Assembly: GCA_029907605.1 (NCBI GenBank)
Contig: JARYLO010000013.1
Location: 1 to 34,942, forward strand
Length of the DNA stretch: 34,942 nucleotides
Origin: Sedimentisphaerales bacterium
GTDB taxonomy: Bacteria; Planctomycetota; Phycisphaerae; Sedimentisphaerales; Anaerobacaceae
Reading direction: 5' to 3'
Shown: positions 15,950-24,486 of the stretch, one piece after another
How positions within the stretch are numbered: position 1 is the first letter of the stretch
Layout: the number at the start of each line of letters is the position of its first letter
Notes under the pieces: generated by a model
Seen by the model: the letters and a program-made list of their open reading frames with translations, nothing else
Told to the model about the DNA's origin: nothing
Databases searched by the model: none
Program-made: the position numbers and the translations under genes

Positions 15950-18349
15950 ATGCAAAGGTTCACAAGGGTTTTTCTGGGAGGATTCATTGTTGGTCTCTTG
16001 ATAGTGGGTTGTAGGATGCTGTCGAACGTCTCGCCTCAGATCCAATCCACTGCAAGGATCGTACAACCACTGGATTCTGATTGGCACTTCTATAAAGGGG
16101 ATGCAGCAGGGGCTGAGCAACCGCAGTTCGACGACAGCACATGGCGGAGGCTGGATGTGCCTCACGATTGGAGTATCGAAGGTCCATTTGATCCGAACAA
16201 CCCAACGGGTGGGGCCGGTGGTTTTCTGCCTGCAGGGATAGGTTGGTACCGCAGGCATCTGATACTGCCAAATGAGTATGCCGACAAGCGGATCTATGTG
16301 GAATTCGATGGGGTCATGGCCAACAGCGATGTCTGGATCAACGGCCTACACCTTGGCCACAGGCCATATGGATATGTCAGTTTTAGGTATGACCTGACCG
16401 GCAAGGTCCGCCTAGGCCCCAACCAACTGAACATCTTGGCGGTCAGGGCAGATAACCTCCTGCAGCCAGCATCCAGGTGGTATGCAGGTGCAGGCATATA
16501 CAGGCATGTCAGGCTCATAGTCACCGAACCACTGCATATAGACCAGTGGGCAACCTTTGTGACAACGCCTTATGTAGATCCTCAATTAGCACTTGTGAAT
16601 GTGAAGACTGCCATCCTCAATCAGACCAAACAGGATCAAGATGCAGCCATCGACCTGCAGATCATAGGACCTGACGGCGCCATCGTTCAATCTGGTAGGT
16701 CCGATGCCAGGACCATTGCCTCTGGGGAACGCGCAGAATATCAGATCGAGCTAAAGGTCACTGATCCTATGTTGTGGGATCTGGAAAGGCCAAACCTGTA
16801 TAAGGCCGTTGTTAAGGTAGTCTCTGGCGGCAAGGTCGTTGATGATGAACAGGTCACCTTTGGGATATGCAAGGCCGAATTCCGTGCAGAAAGTGGTTTC
16901 TGGTTGAATGACAAGAACGTGCGGATCAAAGGCGTTTGTCTACACCACGATGGTGGTGCGTTTGGTGCGGCAGTGCCGCTTGCGGTCTGGGAGAGGAGGC
17001 TCCAGAGGCTGCGGGAATTCGGGGTAAATGCGATACGTACCGCACACAATCCTGTTGCGCCGGAATTCCTGGATCTGTGCGACAGGATGGGCCTTTTGGT
17101 GATGGATGAGTTCTTCGACTGCTGGACCATAGGCAAGAATCCAGGGGATTATCACCTCTACTTCAATGATTGGTCCAAGATCGATCTGAGGGATACGATC
17201 CTCCGCGACCGAAACCACCCTTGTATCATAATCTACAGTGTGGGCAACGAGATAAGGGATACCACAAGGCCTGAGATGGCAAAGGCGATATTGAAGGGCC
17301 TGATTGACGTCTGCCATCGGTACGATCCCACTAGGCCGGTGACGCAGGCCCTATTTAGACCCAACGTCAGCAAGGACTATGACAATGGCCTTGCTGACAT
17401 GCTGGATGTGATAGGCACCAACTACAGGGATCGCGAATTGCTTGCAGCCTGGCAAGCAAGGCCGACCAGGAAGATCATAGGTACCGAACAGAGGCACGAC
17501 CTTGAGACCTGGCTGGCCATGCGTGACAATCCGCAGCATGCCGGCCAATTCCTGTGGACCGGTGTGGACTATTTGGGCGAGGCGTGGAGATGGCCTGTTG
17601 TTGGCGCAGGATCTGGCCTGCTCGACCGTACAGGTAGGCCAAGACCCATTGCATACCAGAGGGCCAGTTGGTGGTCCGATAGGCCGGTCGTTTATGCTGT
17701 AAGGCGGGTTGCGGTGGAGCGTCGTATGCCAGACGATCCTGGGTTTGAGCCGCTGGCAAGGCCCCAGGTATTGTTTGCAGATTGGACTCCAGCAGATCTG
17801 GGCCCCCACATGGAGACCGTGGAGGTCTATACCAACTGTGCACAGGTGGAATTGCAGCTAAATGGCAGGTCTCTTGGCATCAAACAAAGGGACCCAAATG
17901 ATGCCCCACTGACATGGCAGGTGGAGTTCGAGCCAGGGCAGCTAAAGGCTATAGGTCTGGATAGCGGCAGGCCACCTGTAGTCTGCCAGCTCCAAACGGC
18001 CGGCAGGCCTGCAAGGATTGTACTAGCAGCGGATCGCACAGAGCTGAGGCCTTGCTGGGATGATGTATGCCATGTAGAGGCGATGGTGGTGGATGGCAAT
18101 GGTGTGGTTGTGCCCTCAGCAGACCACATGATCAGGTTCTTGGTAAGCGGTCCAGGTACCATAGCAGCAGTAGACAATGGTTCGCTCTACAGCCACGAAC
18201 CGTTCCAGGCCACGCAGCGAAGGGCCTATCAAGGCTATTGTATGGCGTACCTGAAGGCTACCGGCCAGACAGGTAGGATCACACTGACTGCCACTGCTGA
18301 CGGTCTGCAGGAGGCATCCATATCCTTAGAGGCCGCGCCACTGAGATAG
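15950..18349 (+). CDS. GH2 beta-galactosidase-like lipoprotein
   Basis: 799 aa. The N-terminus is a lipoprotein signal (hydrophobic residues 8-20, then LLIVGC with Cys21), so the enzyme is likely membrane-tethered, unlike its soluble paralogs. Jelly roll (about 35-190, PHDWSIEGPF), linker, then TIM barrel with acid/base Glu434 (SVGNEIRD) and probable nucleophile Glu513 in IIGTEQRHD; the paralogs have SETAS/SESAS there, so this active site differs. QFLWTGVDYLGEAW follows, then the DUF4982-like domain (VELQLNGRSLG, FEPGQLKAIGL) and a terminal beta domain. It is about 90 residues shorter than the paralog at 9222. AAGG precedes the ATG by a few bases, and the 14-bp gap to the preceding gene implies co-transcription. 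Substrate preference is not deducible. Confidence 0.88.
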   Translation: MQRFTRVFLGGFIVGLLIVGCRMLSNVSPQIQSTARIVQPLDSDWHFYKGDAAGAEQPQFDDSTWRRLDVPHDWSIEGPFDPNNPTGGAGGFLPAGIGWYRRHLILPNEYADKRIYVEFDGVMANSDVWINGLHLGHRPYGYVSFRYDLTGKVRLGPNQLNILAVRADNLLQPASRWYAGAGIYRHVRLIVTEPLHIDQWATFVTTPYVDPQLALVNVKTAILNQTKQDQDAAIDLQIIGPDGAIVQSGRSDARTIASGERAEYQIELKVTDPMLWDLERPNLYKAVVKVVSGGKVVDDEQVTFGICKAEFRAESGFWLNDKNVRIKGVCLHHDGGAFGAAVPLAVWERRLQRLREFGVNAIRTAHNPVAPEFLDLCDRMGLLVMDEFFDCWTIGKNPGDYHLYFNDWSKIDLRDTILRDRNHPCIIIYSVGNEIRDTTRPEMAKAILKGLIDVCHRYDPTRPVTQALFRPNVSKDYDNGLADMLDVIGTNYRDRELLAAWQARPTRKIIGTEQRHDLETWLAMRDNPQHAGQFLWTGVDYLGEAWRWPVVGAGSGLLDRTGRPRPIAYQRASWWSDRPVVYAVRRVAVERRMPDDPGFEPLARPQVLFADWTPADLGPHMETVEVYTNCAQVELQLNGRSLGIKQRDPNDAPLTWQVEFEPGQLKAIGLDSGRPPVVCQLQTAGRPARIVLAADRTELRPCWDDVCHVEAMVVDGNGVVVPSADHMIRFLVSGPGTIAAVDNGSLYSHEPFQATQRRAYQGYCMAYLKATGQTGRITLTATADGLQEASISLEAAPLR

Positions 18350-18357
18350 TCACTAGA

Positions 18358-18378
18358 TCCAGATAGGCTTGATCTGGA
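18358..18378 (+). terminator. Weak stem-loop after the GH2 lipoprotein gene
   Basis: TCCAGAT / ATCTGGA, a 7-bp stem with a 7-nt loop, begins 9 bp after the stop and is followed by CCTCTTATA, a poor T-run. It is a likely but weak transcription end. A separate T-run (TTTTTT) lies near 18415 without a clear stem before it. Confidence 0.4.
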
Positions 18379-18454
18379 CCTCTTATACCCGCCTGTCGCG
18401 AGGACCGGAGCACATTTTTTACATCAGCTTTACAAAGGCCGCCGCCTTAAGGTG

Positions 18455-18460
18455 TATAAT
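18455..18460 (+). promoter_or_regulatory. Putative -10 box of the two-component operon
   Basis: TATAAT lies 32 bp before the response-regulator start. The best -35 match upstream, TTTACA, is 20 bp away, which is too far for an ordinary promoter. A small TCAC-T-GTGA inverted repeat (18474-18482) lies between the box and the start codon. Confidence 0.4.
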
Positions 18461-18491
18461 CAATAGAGACTTGTCACTGTGAAGAAGGGCT

Positions 18492-19190
18492 ATGGCACAA
18501 CCTTTATCGATCTTGGTTGTAGAGGATGATCAGACGATCAGGGAGGGGCTTGCCGATTTCCTCCGCTTGCACGGCTTTGCCGTGACCGTTGCCCCGGAGG
18601 GACCCAAGGCAATGGAGCTCGTTGAGGGCCGCAGGTTTGACGTGATCCTATTGGATCTAATGCTACCAGGGGTCAGCGGTGAGCAGCTATGTGTACAATG
18701 GCGTCAAAAAGGGATCGTCACCCCCATCATCATGGTCACTGCAAAGGGCCTTGAGCATCAGAGGATAGCTGGGCTCGAGATAGGTGCAGATGACTACATC
18801 ACCAAGCCCTTCAGCCTCGAGGAGCTACTTGCCAGGATCAAGGCGGTGCTCAGGAGGATAGATCCAAACCGCTCGGTTGGGCAGAAGTTTGGCATTGGTC
18901 CTTGGGAGATAGATCTATCGGTGTTGAAGGCCTGTGCCTTTGGAAAAGAGGTGGCCTTGACCCCTACTGAGGGCCATATCCTGCAGTACTTTGCCGCCAA
19001 TCCAAACCGCATCATAAGTCGCCAGGAGCTTTATGAGCGGGTATGGCATGACCAGATAACAGACATTGGCACAAGGACGATGGATATGCATATTGCCAAC
19101 CTCCGCAGCAAACTCGCCATTGAGTCCGCAGAGCCCCTGCCTATCGTGACGATCAGAGGTGCAGGCTATATGTACAAGGCCCGATCCTAG
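18492..19190 (+). CDS. OmpR/PhoB-family response regulator
   Basis: 232 aa. Receiver domain (1-120) with acidic pair Glu11/Asp12-Asp13, phospho-acceptor Asp55 in VILLDLMLPG, Thr83 and Lys105 (ITKPFSLEEL), all in place. The C-terminal winged-helix domain (about 130-230) has the usual LTPTEGHILQYFAANPNRIISR and RTMDMHIANLRSKL recognition-helix pattern, ending VTIRGAGYMYK. It binds DNA when phosphorylated by its partner kinase, whose start lies 5 bp after the stop. The ATG is supported by GAAGAAGGG. It sits between two carbohydrate-degradation blocks, so control of those genes is plausible but not shown. Confidence 0.95.
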   Translation: MAQPLSILVVEDDQTIREGLADFLRLHGFAVTVAPEGPKAMELVEGRRFDVILLDLMLPGVSGEQLCVQWRQKGIVTPIIMVTAKGLEHQRIAGLEIGADDYITKPFSLEELLARIKAVLRRIDPNRSVGQKFGIGPWEIDLSVLKACAFGKEVALTPTEGHILQYFAANPNRIISRQELYERVWHDQITDIGTRTMDMHIANLRSKLAIESAEPLPIVTIRGAGYMYKARS

Positions 19191-19195
19191 CGGCA

Positions 19196-21133
19196 GTGGC
19201 ATCCAGTATGTTCAAGCGGCTGATCATCTTGTCTGCACTAATAGGCATGGCCGTCCTGGCAGCGGCCATATTGGGCTATCTTGCGTTGGATAAATGGCGC
19301 CAGGGCCTGTACGGCTACAGGTTAGGAGGGTTTGCAAAGGTTGCATCGCAGATACACTCAGATGTAAAGCAGAAGTTGGATCGGTTCATCAAGACTGAGC
19401 AATCCAGGCCCTATACGGACTACTATCCATACCACCTGCCTGATCCAAACCTGTCCCAATCAGGCCAGGTCAGGGCCCTGATTCGTTCGCCTCTTTGGGG
19501 TAGATTGGACCACGGTCTGGCATATGGCCACTTCCAGGTATTGCCAGATGGCAGTATACAGACGCCCAATGACGGTCTCTTGGGCGCACTGGATGCAAAT
19601 ACCGCCTTAGTAGCCCAGGTTAAGCAGGTCAAGTCTGTTGTGAGCCAGCACTTGGTGCCCCTGTTGCGTCCTTCTTTGATGGAGGCAACTGCAGCAATGC
19701 AGATCCAGCCAAGCTTGCCTGTCCAAAAGGTCGATCAGCCCAAGGTGTCTAGCAAGGCTCAATCATTGTATATCGATACTTTGCAGCAGATGCCCGCAGA
19801 ATCGCAGGTCATTCGGGCAGATCGGCAATCTGCATATGCCAACCTGATCCTAAACAGCAATCCTGGCCAGGTGATAGGCCCTAACGATGTGGCCCCAGAA
19901 GTGCCTGCAGCCCGGGGCCTTGGCGTGAGGCAGCGGTCGGCCAGGCAGGCCGATGCGTACAGACAACTAGTACCGAATGCGTATAGGGCACAGCAGCTTG
20001 CAACAGATATACAAGGGCCTGTCACGGTCAAGGTCGGTCCATTAGTGCCGATCGTGTTGAAGGATGGATCTGAGAATGCATCGGTATTCGATGGAAGTGT
20101 GTATATGGTCCGACATGTGCAGGTTGGCGATCTGCAGCTCTTCCAGGGATTCAGGCTAGATGCCTCTAGGCTCATTGCAGAGATAGATGACTCCACTGCC
20201 AGGCTTGCAGGGCAGGACATGGGCTATGAACTTTCTAATGCCGAGTTGCCATCAGCGGCATATGCGGCGGTCTTGGACTTCGGCTTTGGTCGTGTGGTAC
20301 TGAACCTACTAGACCTTGATCCAGGTCTGATCGGTCGGAAGGTCAGGTATCTGAGCCTATGGTACTTTGTCGCTATGAGCCTGGTCGGACTGGCAGTAGC
20401 GCTAGGCCTGGCAGCCACATGGCACGGTGCATGGCAGCAGATGGAGCTATCCAGACAAAAAGATAGCTTCATATCCGCAGTCTCCCATGAATTGCGGACC
20501 CCTCTTGCCGGGATAAGGGTATGTGCTGAGATGCTCGAGAAGGGTTGGGTCAGTACCATCGAGCAAAGGGACCGCTACTACCATAACATCAGGCTGGAGG
20601 CAGAACGCCTGACCAGGTTGATAGAGAATGTCCTGGATTTCTCGCGTATCCAGCAGGGACGCCAGAGGTACCACCTTGTTGAAGGCGACATCAACCAGCT
20701 GCTAAGGGCCGTGGTGGAGACCGCAAGGCCTTTGGCCCAGGCACAAGGGCTGGAGATAAGGACTGAACTAGATCAGATACCTCCATTTCCCTTTGATCAC
20801 GATGCCATCACACAGATCTTGTTGAACCTGCTTGATAATGCGGTCAAGTTCGGCAACCCAAGCCGCGATAATCTCATCATCGTCAGGACCCGTCAGCAGG
20901 ATGATTTTGTCCTGATTGAGGTGGAAGACCATGGTCCTGGTATCCCTGAGGCGGAAAGGACGCGTATCTTTAGGCCCTTCTATCGTCTTGAGCCTGAGGC
21001 CACCAGGCGGACTAGGGGTGTTGGTCTAGGTCTGGCACTGGTGTGGAGGTTTGCTCTGGCCCACCAGGGCTTTGTACAGGTGGCCGAAGCCAGGCCCTGC
21101 GGAGCGGTCTTCACAGTAGGGCTGCGCAGGTGA
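19196..21133 (+). CDS. Sensor histidine kinase with large extracytoplasmic domain
   Basis: Partner of the preceding response regulator. With the GTG start it is 645 aa; an ATG at 19208 is an alternative, and neither has a strong ribosome-binding site. Order: membrane helix (about 8-30), a periplasmic stretch of about 350 residues with no recognised domain, second membrane helix (about 388-408), DHp domain with phospho-acceptor His431 (SAVSHELRTPLAGIR), and an ATP-binding domain with N box (LLNLLDNAVKFG), G1 box (DHGPGIPEAERTRIF) and G2 box (GVGLGLAL). All catalytic boxes are intact. The sensor part is Gln-, Pro- and Val-rich and shows no Cache, PAS or Reg_prop pattern. The ligand cannot be predicted. 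Confidence 0.92.
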   Translation: MASSMFKRLIILSALIGMAVLAAAILGYLALDKWRQGLYGYRLGGFAKVASQIHSDVKQKLDRFIKTEQSRPYTDYYPYHLPDPNLSQSGQVRALIRSPLWGRLDHGLAYGHFQVLPDGSIQTPNDGLLGALDANTALVAQVKQVKSVVSQHLVPLLRPSLMEATAAMQIQPSLPVQKVDQPKVSSKAQSLYIDTLQQMPAESQVIRADRQSAYANLILNSNPGQVIGPNDVAPEVPAARGLGVRQRSARQADAYRQLVPNAYRAQQLATDIQGPVTVKVGPLVPIVLKDGSENASVFDGSVYMVRHVQVGDLQLFQGFRLDASRLIAEIDDSTARLAGQDMGYELSNAELPSAAYAAVLDFGFGRVVLNLLDLDPGLIGRKVRYLSLWYFVAMSLVGLAVALGLAATWHGAWQQMELSRQKDSFISAVSHELRTPLAGIRVCAEMLEKGWVSTIEQRDRYYHNIRLEAERLTRLIENVLDFSRIQQGRQRYHLVEGDINQLLRAVVETARPLAQAQGLEIRTELDQIPPFPFDHDAITQILLNLLDNAVKFGNPSRDNLIIVRTRQQDDFVLIEVEDHGPGIPEAERTRIFRPFYRLEPEATRRTRGVGLGLALVWRFALAHQGFVQVAEARPCGAVFTVGLRR

Positions 21134-21156
21134 TCTTGCCTTTGGCCTGAATTAGC

Positions 21157-21184
21157 TTGATTGGCAGGGCAACCGCTGTAATCT
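21157..21184 (+). promoter_or_regulatory. Possible promoter of the 21209-24432 unit
   Basis: TTGATT and TAATCT are separated by 16 bp, 24 bp before the start codon at 21209. It is a modest match only. Read-through from the kinase gene is also possible because no terminator is seen in the 75-bp gap. Confidence 0.35.
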
Positions 21185-21208
21185 CAATGGCCAAATAGGA
21201 GTAGGACT

Positions 21209-22054
21209 ATGAGGCAGTTTGTGATCACACCAGCAGCAGGCAAGCGATTGATAGCAAAGGGGATATTGGGCCATCCGCTTGTTAAGGAGGCATTGTCCAG
21301 TAGGACCGTTGTCATAGTGGCAGGTACCACCAATGGCTATGTAGCCCAAGAGGTCTTGGCTGCCATTGGTCAGGCAGCAGGATTTGACAGCAGTAGGTTC
21401 TTCAGGGGTGTGGTCCTTCCACCTGCAGTAGAAAGGACCAGCGAAGGCAGGCTCCCTGACCAGGGGGGATTCCCTGGCGATGTGATCATAAGGCAGGGCA
21501 AGTGGATCAAGGGCAAGACCATATTCGATGTAGCTGAGCAGTTGAAGGAGGGCGACCTGATACTAAAGGGCGCAAATGCCCTGGACCTCTCCAGGCGCCA
21601 GGCAGCGGTGCTCATAGGCCATCCCCAGGCAGGTACCACAGGGGCGATCCTCCAGGTGGTTGCTGGTAGGAGGGTCAGATTGATCGTACCTGTGGGCCTT
21701 GAAAAGAGGATCCTAGGCGATCTGCATGAGCTGGCCTTGATGCTCAACAGCCCTGGCTGGGATGGGCCTAGGCTGCTGCCTTTGCCAGGTGAGGTCTTTA
21801 CCGAGATCGATGCGATCAGACTCCTGACTGGTGCCTGTGCGCAGTTGGTCGCTGCAGGCGGCGTGGGTGGGGCAGAAGGCTGTGTATGGCTGGCAGTTGA
21901 GGGGGCCAAAGACCAGTTGGATGCTGCCCAATCCCTGATCGGTTCTGTGCAAGGCGAACCTGCATTCAGTCTGTCACTGCATTTGGGGCCCGGCCTTGCC
22001 AGTGCACCGCAATCTAGAAAGGGCGGGATATGGACTGTTACTTGTTGCCAATAG
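21209..22054 (+). CDS. Conserved-looking protein of unknown function
   Basis: 281 aa, not recognised. It has no signal peptide or membrane helix. It is rich in glycine and alanine with alternating beta/alpha segments: [18 protein letters not shown] near 33-50, [13 protein letters not shown] near 115-128, a glycine-rich [14 protein letters not shown] segment near 228-243. The pattern suggests a Rossmann-like or other cytoplasmic enzyme fold. The start is well supported by TAGGAG 8 bp upstream. Its last 25 bp overlap the start of the GH127 gene in another frame, so the two are translationally linked, which is odd for a cytoplasmic protein and a secreted arabinosidase. No function is proposed. 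Confidence 0.7.
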   Translation: MRQFVITPAAGKRLIAKGILGHPLVKEALSSRTVVIVAGTTNGYVAQEVLAAIGQAAGFDSSRFFRGVVLPPAVERTSEGRLPDQGGFPGDVIIRQGKWIKGKTIFDVAEQLKEGDLILKGANALDLSRRQAAVLIGHPQAGTTGAILQVVAGRRVRLIVPVGLEKRILGDLHELALMLNSPGWDGPRLLPLPGEVFTEIDAIRLLTGACAQLVAAGGVGGAEGCVWLAVEGAKDQLDAAQSLIGSVQGEPAFSLSLHLGPGLASAPQSRKGGIWTVTCCQ

Positions 22055-24432
22055 TGATCCTTCTTGTATCCACTGTGGTGCAAGGGCCGGCCCCTCAACA
22101 GGACTATCCGGTCCAGGCCGTCCCAGCCGAGTCCGTTATCCTGCAGGATGGGTTCTGGTCTGTCAGGCTCAAGGTCAATCGAGAGGTGACCATACCACAT
22201 TGCCTCCAGCAGTGCCAGCAGACCGGCAGGATCAGCAACTTCGAGAAGGCGGCAGGGTGTGCCAAGGGGGCCTTCGCGGGGATGCACTTCAACGATTCGG
22301 ATCTGTACAAGGTCATGGAGGGGGCAGCGTATGTCCTTCGATCTGGTCAAGACAGGATGATGCGGCTCTACCTGGATCAGCTAGTCCGGATCATCGCAGC
22401 GGCCCAATGGGACGATGGTTATCTGTTTACGTTTTATTCGGTGCCCCAGCGTCAACCTGACCAGCGTTGGACCAACATACAGTGGATCCACGAGCTCTAC
22501 TGTATGGGTCATATGTACGAGGCCGCTGTTGCACACTACCAGGCCACTGGTGATCGGACCTTCCTGGATGTGGCGATACGCAATGCTGATCTGGTCTGCA
22601 AGACATTCAACCCAGATGGCCGCACAGACCCACCAGGCCATCAGGAGATAGAGATAGGGCTTTGCAAGCTGTATCGTGTTACAGGCAATAGGAGATACCT
22701 GGACCAGGCCAGGTTCTTCCTTGAGCAGAGGGGAAGACTAGGCCGGCGAGGGCCCGATGGAAAGGCAGGTCTGTACGGCACGTACTCACAGGACCAGGTC
22801 CCTGTGCTGGACCAGGCAGAGGCCGTAGGCCATGCGGTCCGTGCCATGTATATGTATGCGGCCATGGCGGATGTGGCTGCATTGACTGGTGATAAGGCCT
22901 ACGTCCAGGCCCTCGACAGGATATGGGCGGATGTGGTTGGTGGCAAGCTATATGTGACAGGTGGGATCGGCGCTGCAGGTGGGCACGAGGGTTTCGCAGG
23001 TCCATATGAACTTCCGAACATGACCGCCTATTGCGAGACCTGTGCCTCTATCGCGAACATACTGTGGAATCACCGCATGTTCCTGACGCACCTGGACGCC
23101 AGGTATGTCGATGTGCTAGAGAGGACCTTGTACAATGCCCTGCTTTCGGGGGTCTCGATGGGTGGGGATCGATTCTTCTATCCCAATCCACTCGAGTCCC
23201 GCGGACAACACCAGCGAAGCCCCTGGTTCGAGTGCGCGTGTTGCCCTTCGAACATAGCCAGGTTTATCCCGCTTGTCCCAGGCCTTTTCTATGCATATGG
23301 GAAGGGAGGTCTGTTTATCAACCTCTTTGGCGCTGGCAAGACAAGCTTGAATACACCGCTTGGCCGGTTGGACCTGACCCAAAAGACCGATTACCCATGG
23401 GATGGCAAGGTCAGGATAGAACTGGATCCTGCAAAGGAGATGGATCTGACCATACACGTGAGGATACCAGGCTGGTCACGCAATGAACCTGTTCCAAGCG
23501 ACCTGTACAGGTTCGCAGATGGAGTCAGGTCAGAACCTGGTATAGCCGTAAACGGCAGCCCAATAGACCTGAAGGTCACGCAGGGCTATATCACGATCCG
23601 CCGCAGGTGGAGGCGAGGCGACTGGATAGATCTGGACCTGCCGATGCCTGTAAGGCGGATCTCAGCAGACCCTCATGTGAGGGCAGACAAGGGCAAGGTC
23701 GCCATCCAAAGGGGTCCTATCGTGTTCTGTCTAGAGGGCATAGACAACGATGGACAGGTCTTTGACATGTATATACCAGAGGATGCGGAGTTTGCGGCAG
23801 TATTCAGGCCGGAACTGCTAGGTGGCGTGATGGTCGTGACAGGTCAGGCAAAGACCACTCAGAGGAGGCTTGATGGCAGTATAGAGGCGGTAGGCCAGCG
23901 GCCATTTATTGCAATACCATACTATGCATGGGCCCATAGGGGGCCATGCCAGATGACGGTCTGGCCGGCTTGCACACCAGAGGCGACCAGGCCCAGGCCC
24001 GCACCAACCCTCGCCTATACGAGCAAGACCACGGCCTCATTTGTCCACGTGTCATTGGATGCGATAAAGGACCAGGTCATACCTGAAGGCTCATCTGACT
24101 CGTCCAACCTGCAACTGGACTTCTGGCCGCACAAGGGTACCACCGAATGGGTCCAATTCGAATGGGGCCAGCAGCAATCGATATCCAAGGTCCAGGTATA
24201 TTGGTTTGACGATACCGGTACTGGTGAATGTAGGGTGCCACAATCCTGGCAGGTCCTGTACCGCGATGCCGATGGTCGATTCAAACCGGTAATGGCAAAG
24301 GGCCCATATGGCACTGGGAAGGATCGGTTCAACCAGGTCCACTTCGATCCAGTCCAGACCGATTGCATCAGGATCGAGATACAACTGCAGCCAGGTTGGT
24401 CAGCCGGCATACAAGAGGTGGTGATAGAATAA
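22030..24432 (+). CDS. GH127 beta-L-arabinofuranosidase with C-terminal discoidin-like domain
   Basis: 800 aa (former DUF1680). N-terminal signal peptide (residues 1-19, [15 protein letters not shown]). The (alpha/alpha)6 barrel carries the GH127 metal/cysteine site in the same spacing as in HypBA1: Glu320 (GGHEGF, acid/base), Glu336 and Cys338 (YCETC), and the Cys404-Cys405 pair in CACCPSN, of which Cys404 corresponds to the nucleophile. Beta-sandwich domains follow. The last about 120 residues ([36 protein letters not shown]) look like a discoidin/F5-8C carbohydrate-binding domain. The enzyme would remove beta-L-arabinofuranose from arabinosides of plant cell-wall glycans. The gene overlaps the end of the preceding one and is closed by a strong terminator. 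Confidence 0.93.
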   Translation: MDCYLLPIVILLVSTVVQGPAPQQDYPVQAVPAESVILQDGFWSVRLKVNREVTIPHCLQQCQQTGRISNFEKAAGCAKGAFAGMHFNDSDLYKVMEGAAYVLRSGQDRMMRLYLDQLVRIIAAAQWDDGYLFTFYSVPQRQPDQRWTNIQWIHELYCMGHMYEAAVAHYQATGDRTFLDVAIRNADLVCKTFNPDGRTDPPGHQEIEIGLCKLYRVTGNRRYLDQARFFLEQRGRLGRRGPDGKAGLYGTYSQDQVPVLDQAEAVGHAVRAMYMYAAMADVAALTGDKAYVQALDRIWADVVGGKLYVTGGIGAAGGHEGFAGPYELPNMTAYCETCASIANILWNHRMFLTHLDARYVDVLERTLYNALLSGVSMGGDRFFYPNPLESRGQHQRSPWFECACCPSNIARFIPLVPGLFYAYGKGGLFINLFGAGKTSLNTPLGRLDLTQKTDYPWDGKVRIELDPAKEMDLTIHVRIPGWSRNEPVPSDLYRFADGVRSEPGIAVNGSPIDLKVTQGYITIRRRWRRGDWIDLDLPMPVRRISADPHVRADKGKVAIQRGPIVFCLEGIDNDGQVFDMYIPEDAEFAAVFRPELLGGVMVVTGQAKTTQRRLDGSIEAVGQRPFIAIPYYAWAHRGPCQMTVWPACTPEATRPRPAPTLAYTSKTTASFVHVSLDAIKDQVIPEGSSDSSNLQLDFWPHKGTTEWVQFEWGQQQSISKVQVYWFDDTGTGECRVPQSWQVLYRDADGRFKPVMAKGPYGTGKDRFNQVHFDPVQTDCIRIEIQLQPGWSAGIQEVVIE

Positions 24433-24433
24433 G

Positions 24434-24469
24434 AAAGACCCAGGCAGCCAGACTGCCTGGGTCTTTGTT
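24434..24469. terminator. Bidirectional terminator between convergent genes
   Basis: A perfect 14-bp stem (AAAGACCCAGGCAG / CTGCCTGGGTCTTT) with a 5-nt loop begins 1 bp after the GH127 stop. T-rich ends on both strands let it stop GH127 transcripts and those of the convergent glutamate-synthase pseudogene. Confidence 0.95.
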
Positions 24470-24486
24470 AGGCTTACCAGCTAGGC

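Noticed and set aside
21370-22350. 326-codon open frame on the minus strand
   Set aside because: Spans the antisense of two well-supported plus-strand starts and has no ribosome-binding site or family resemblance.
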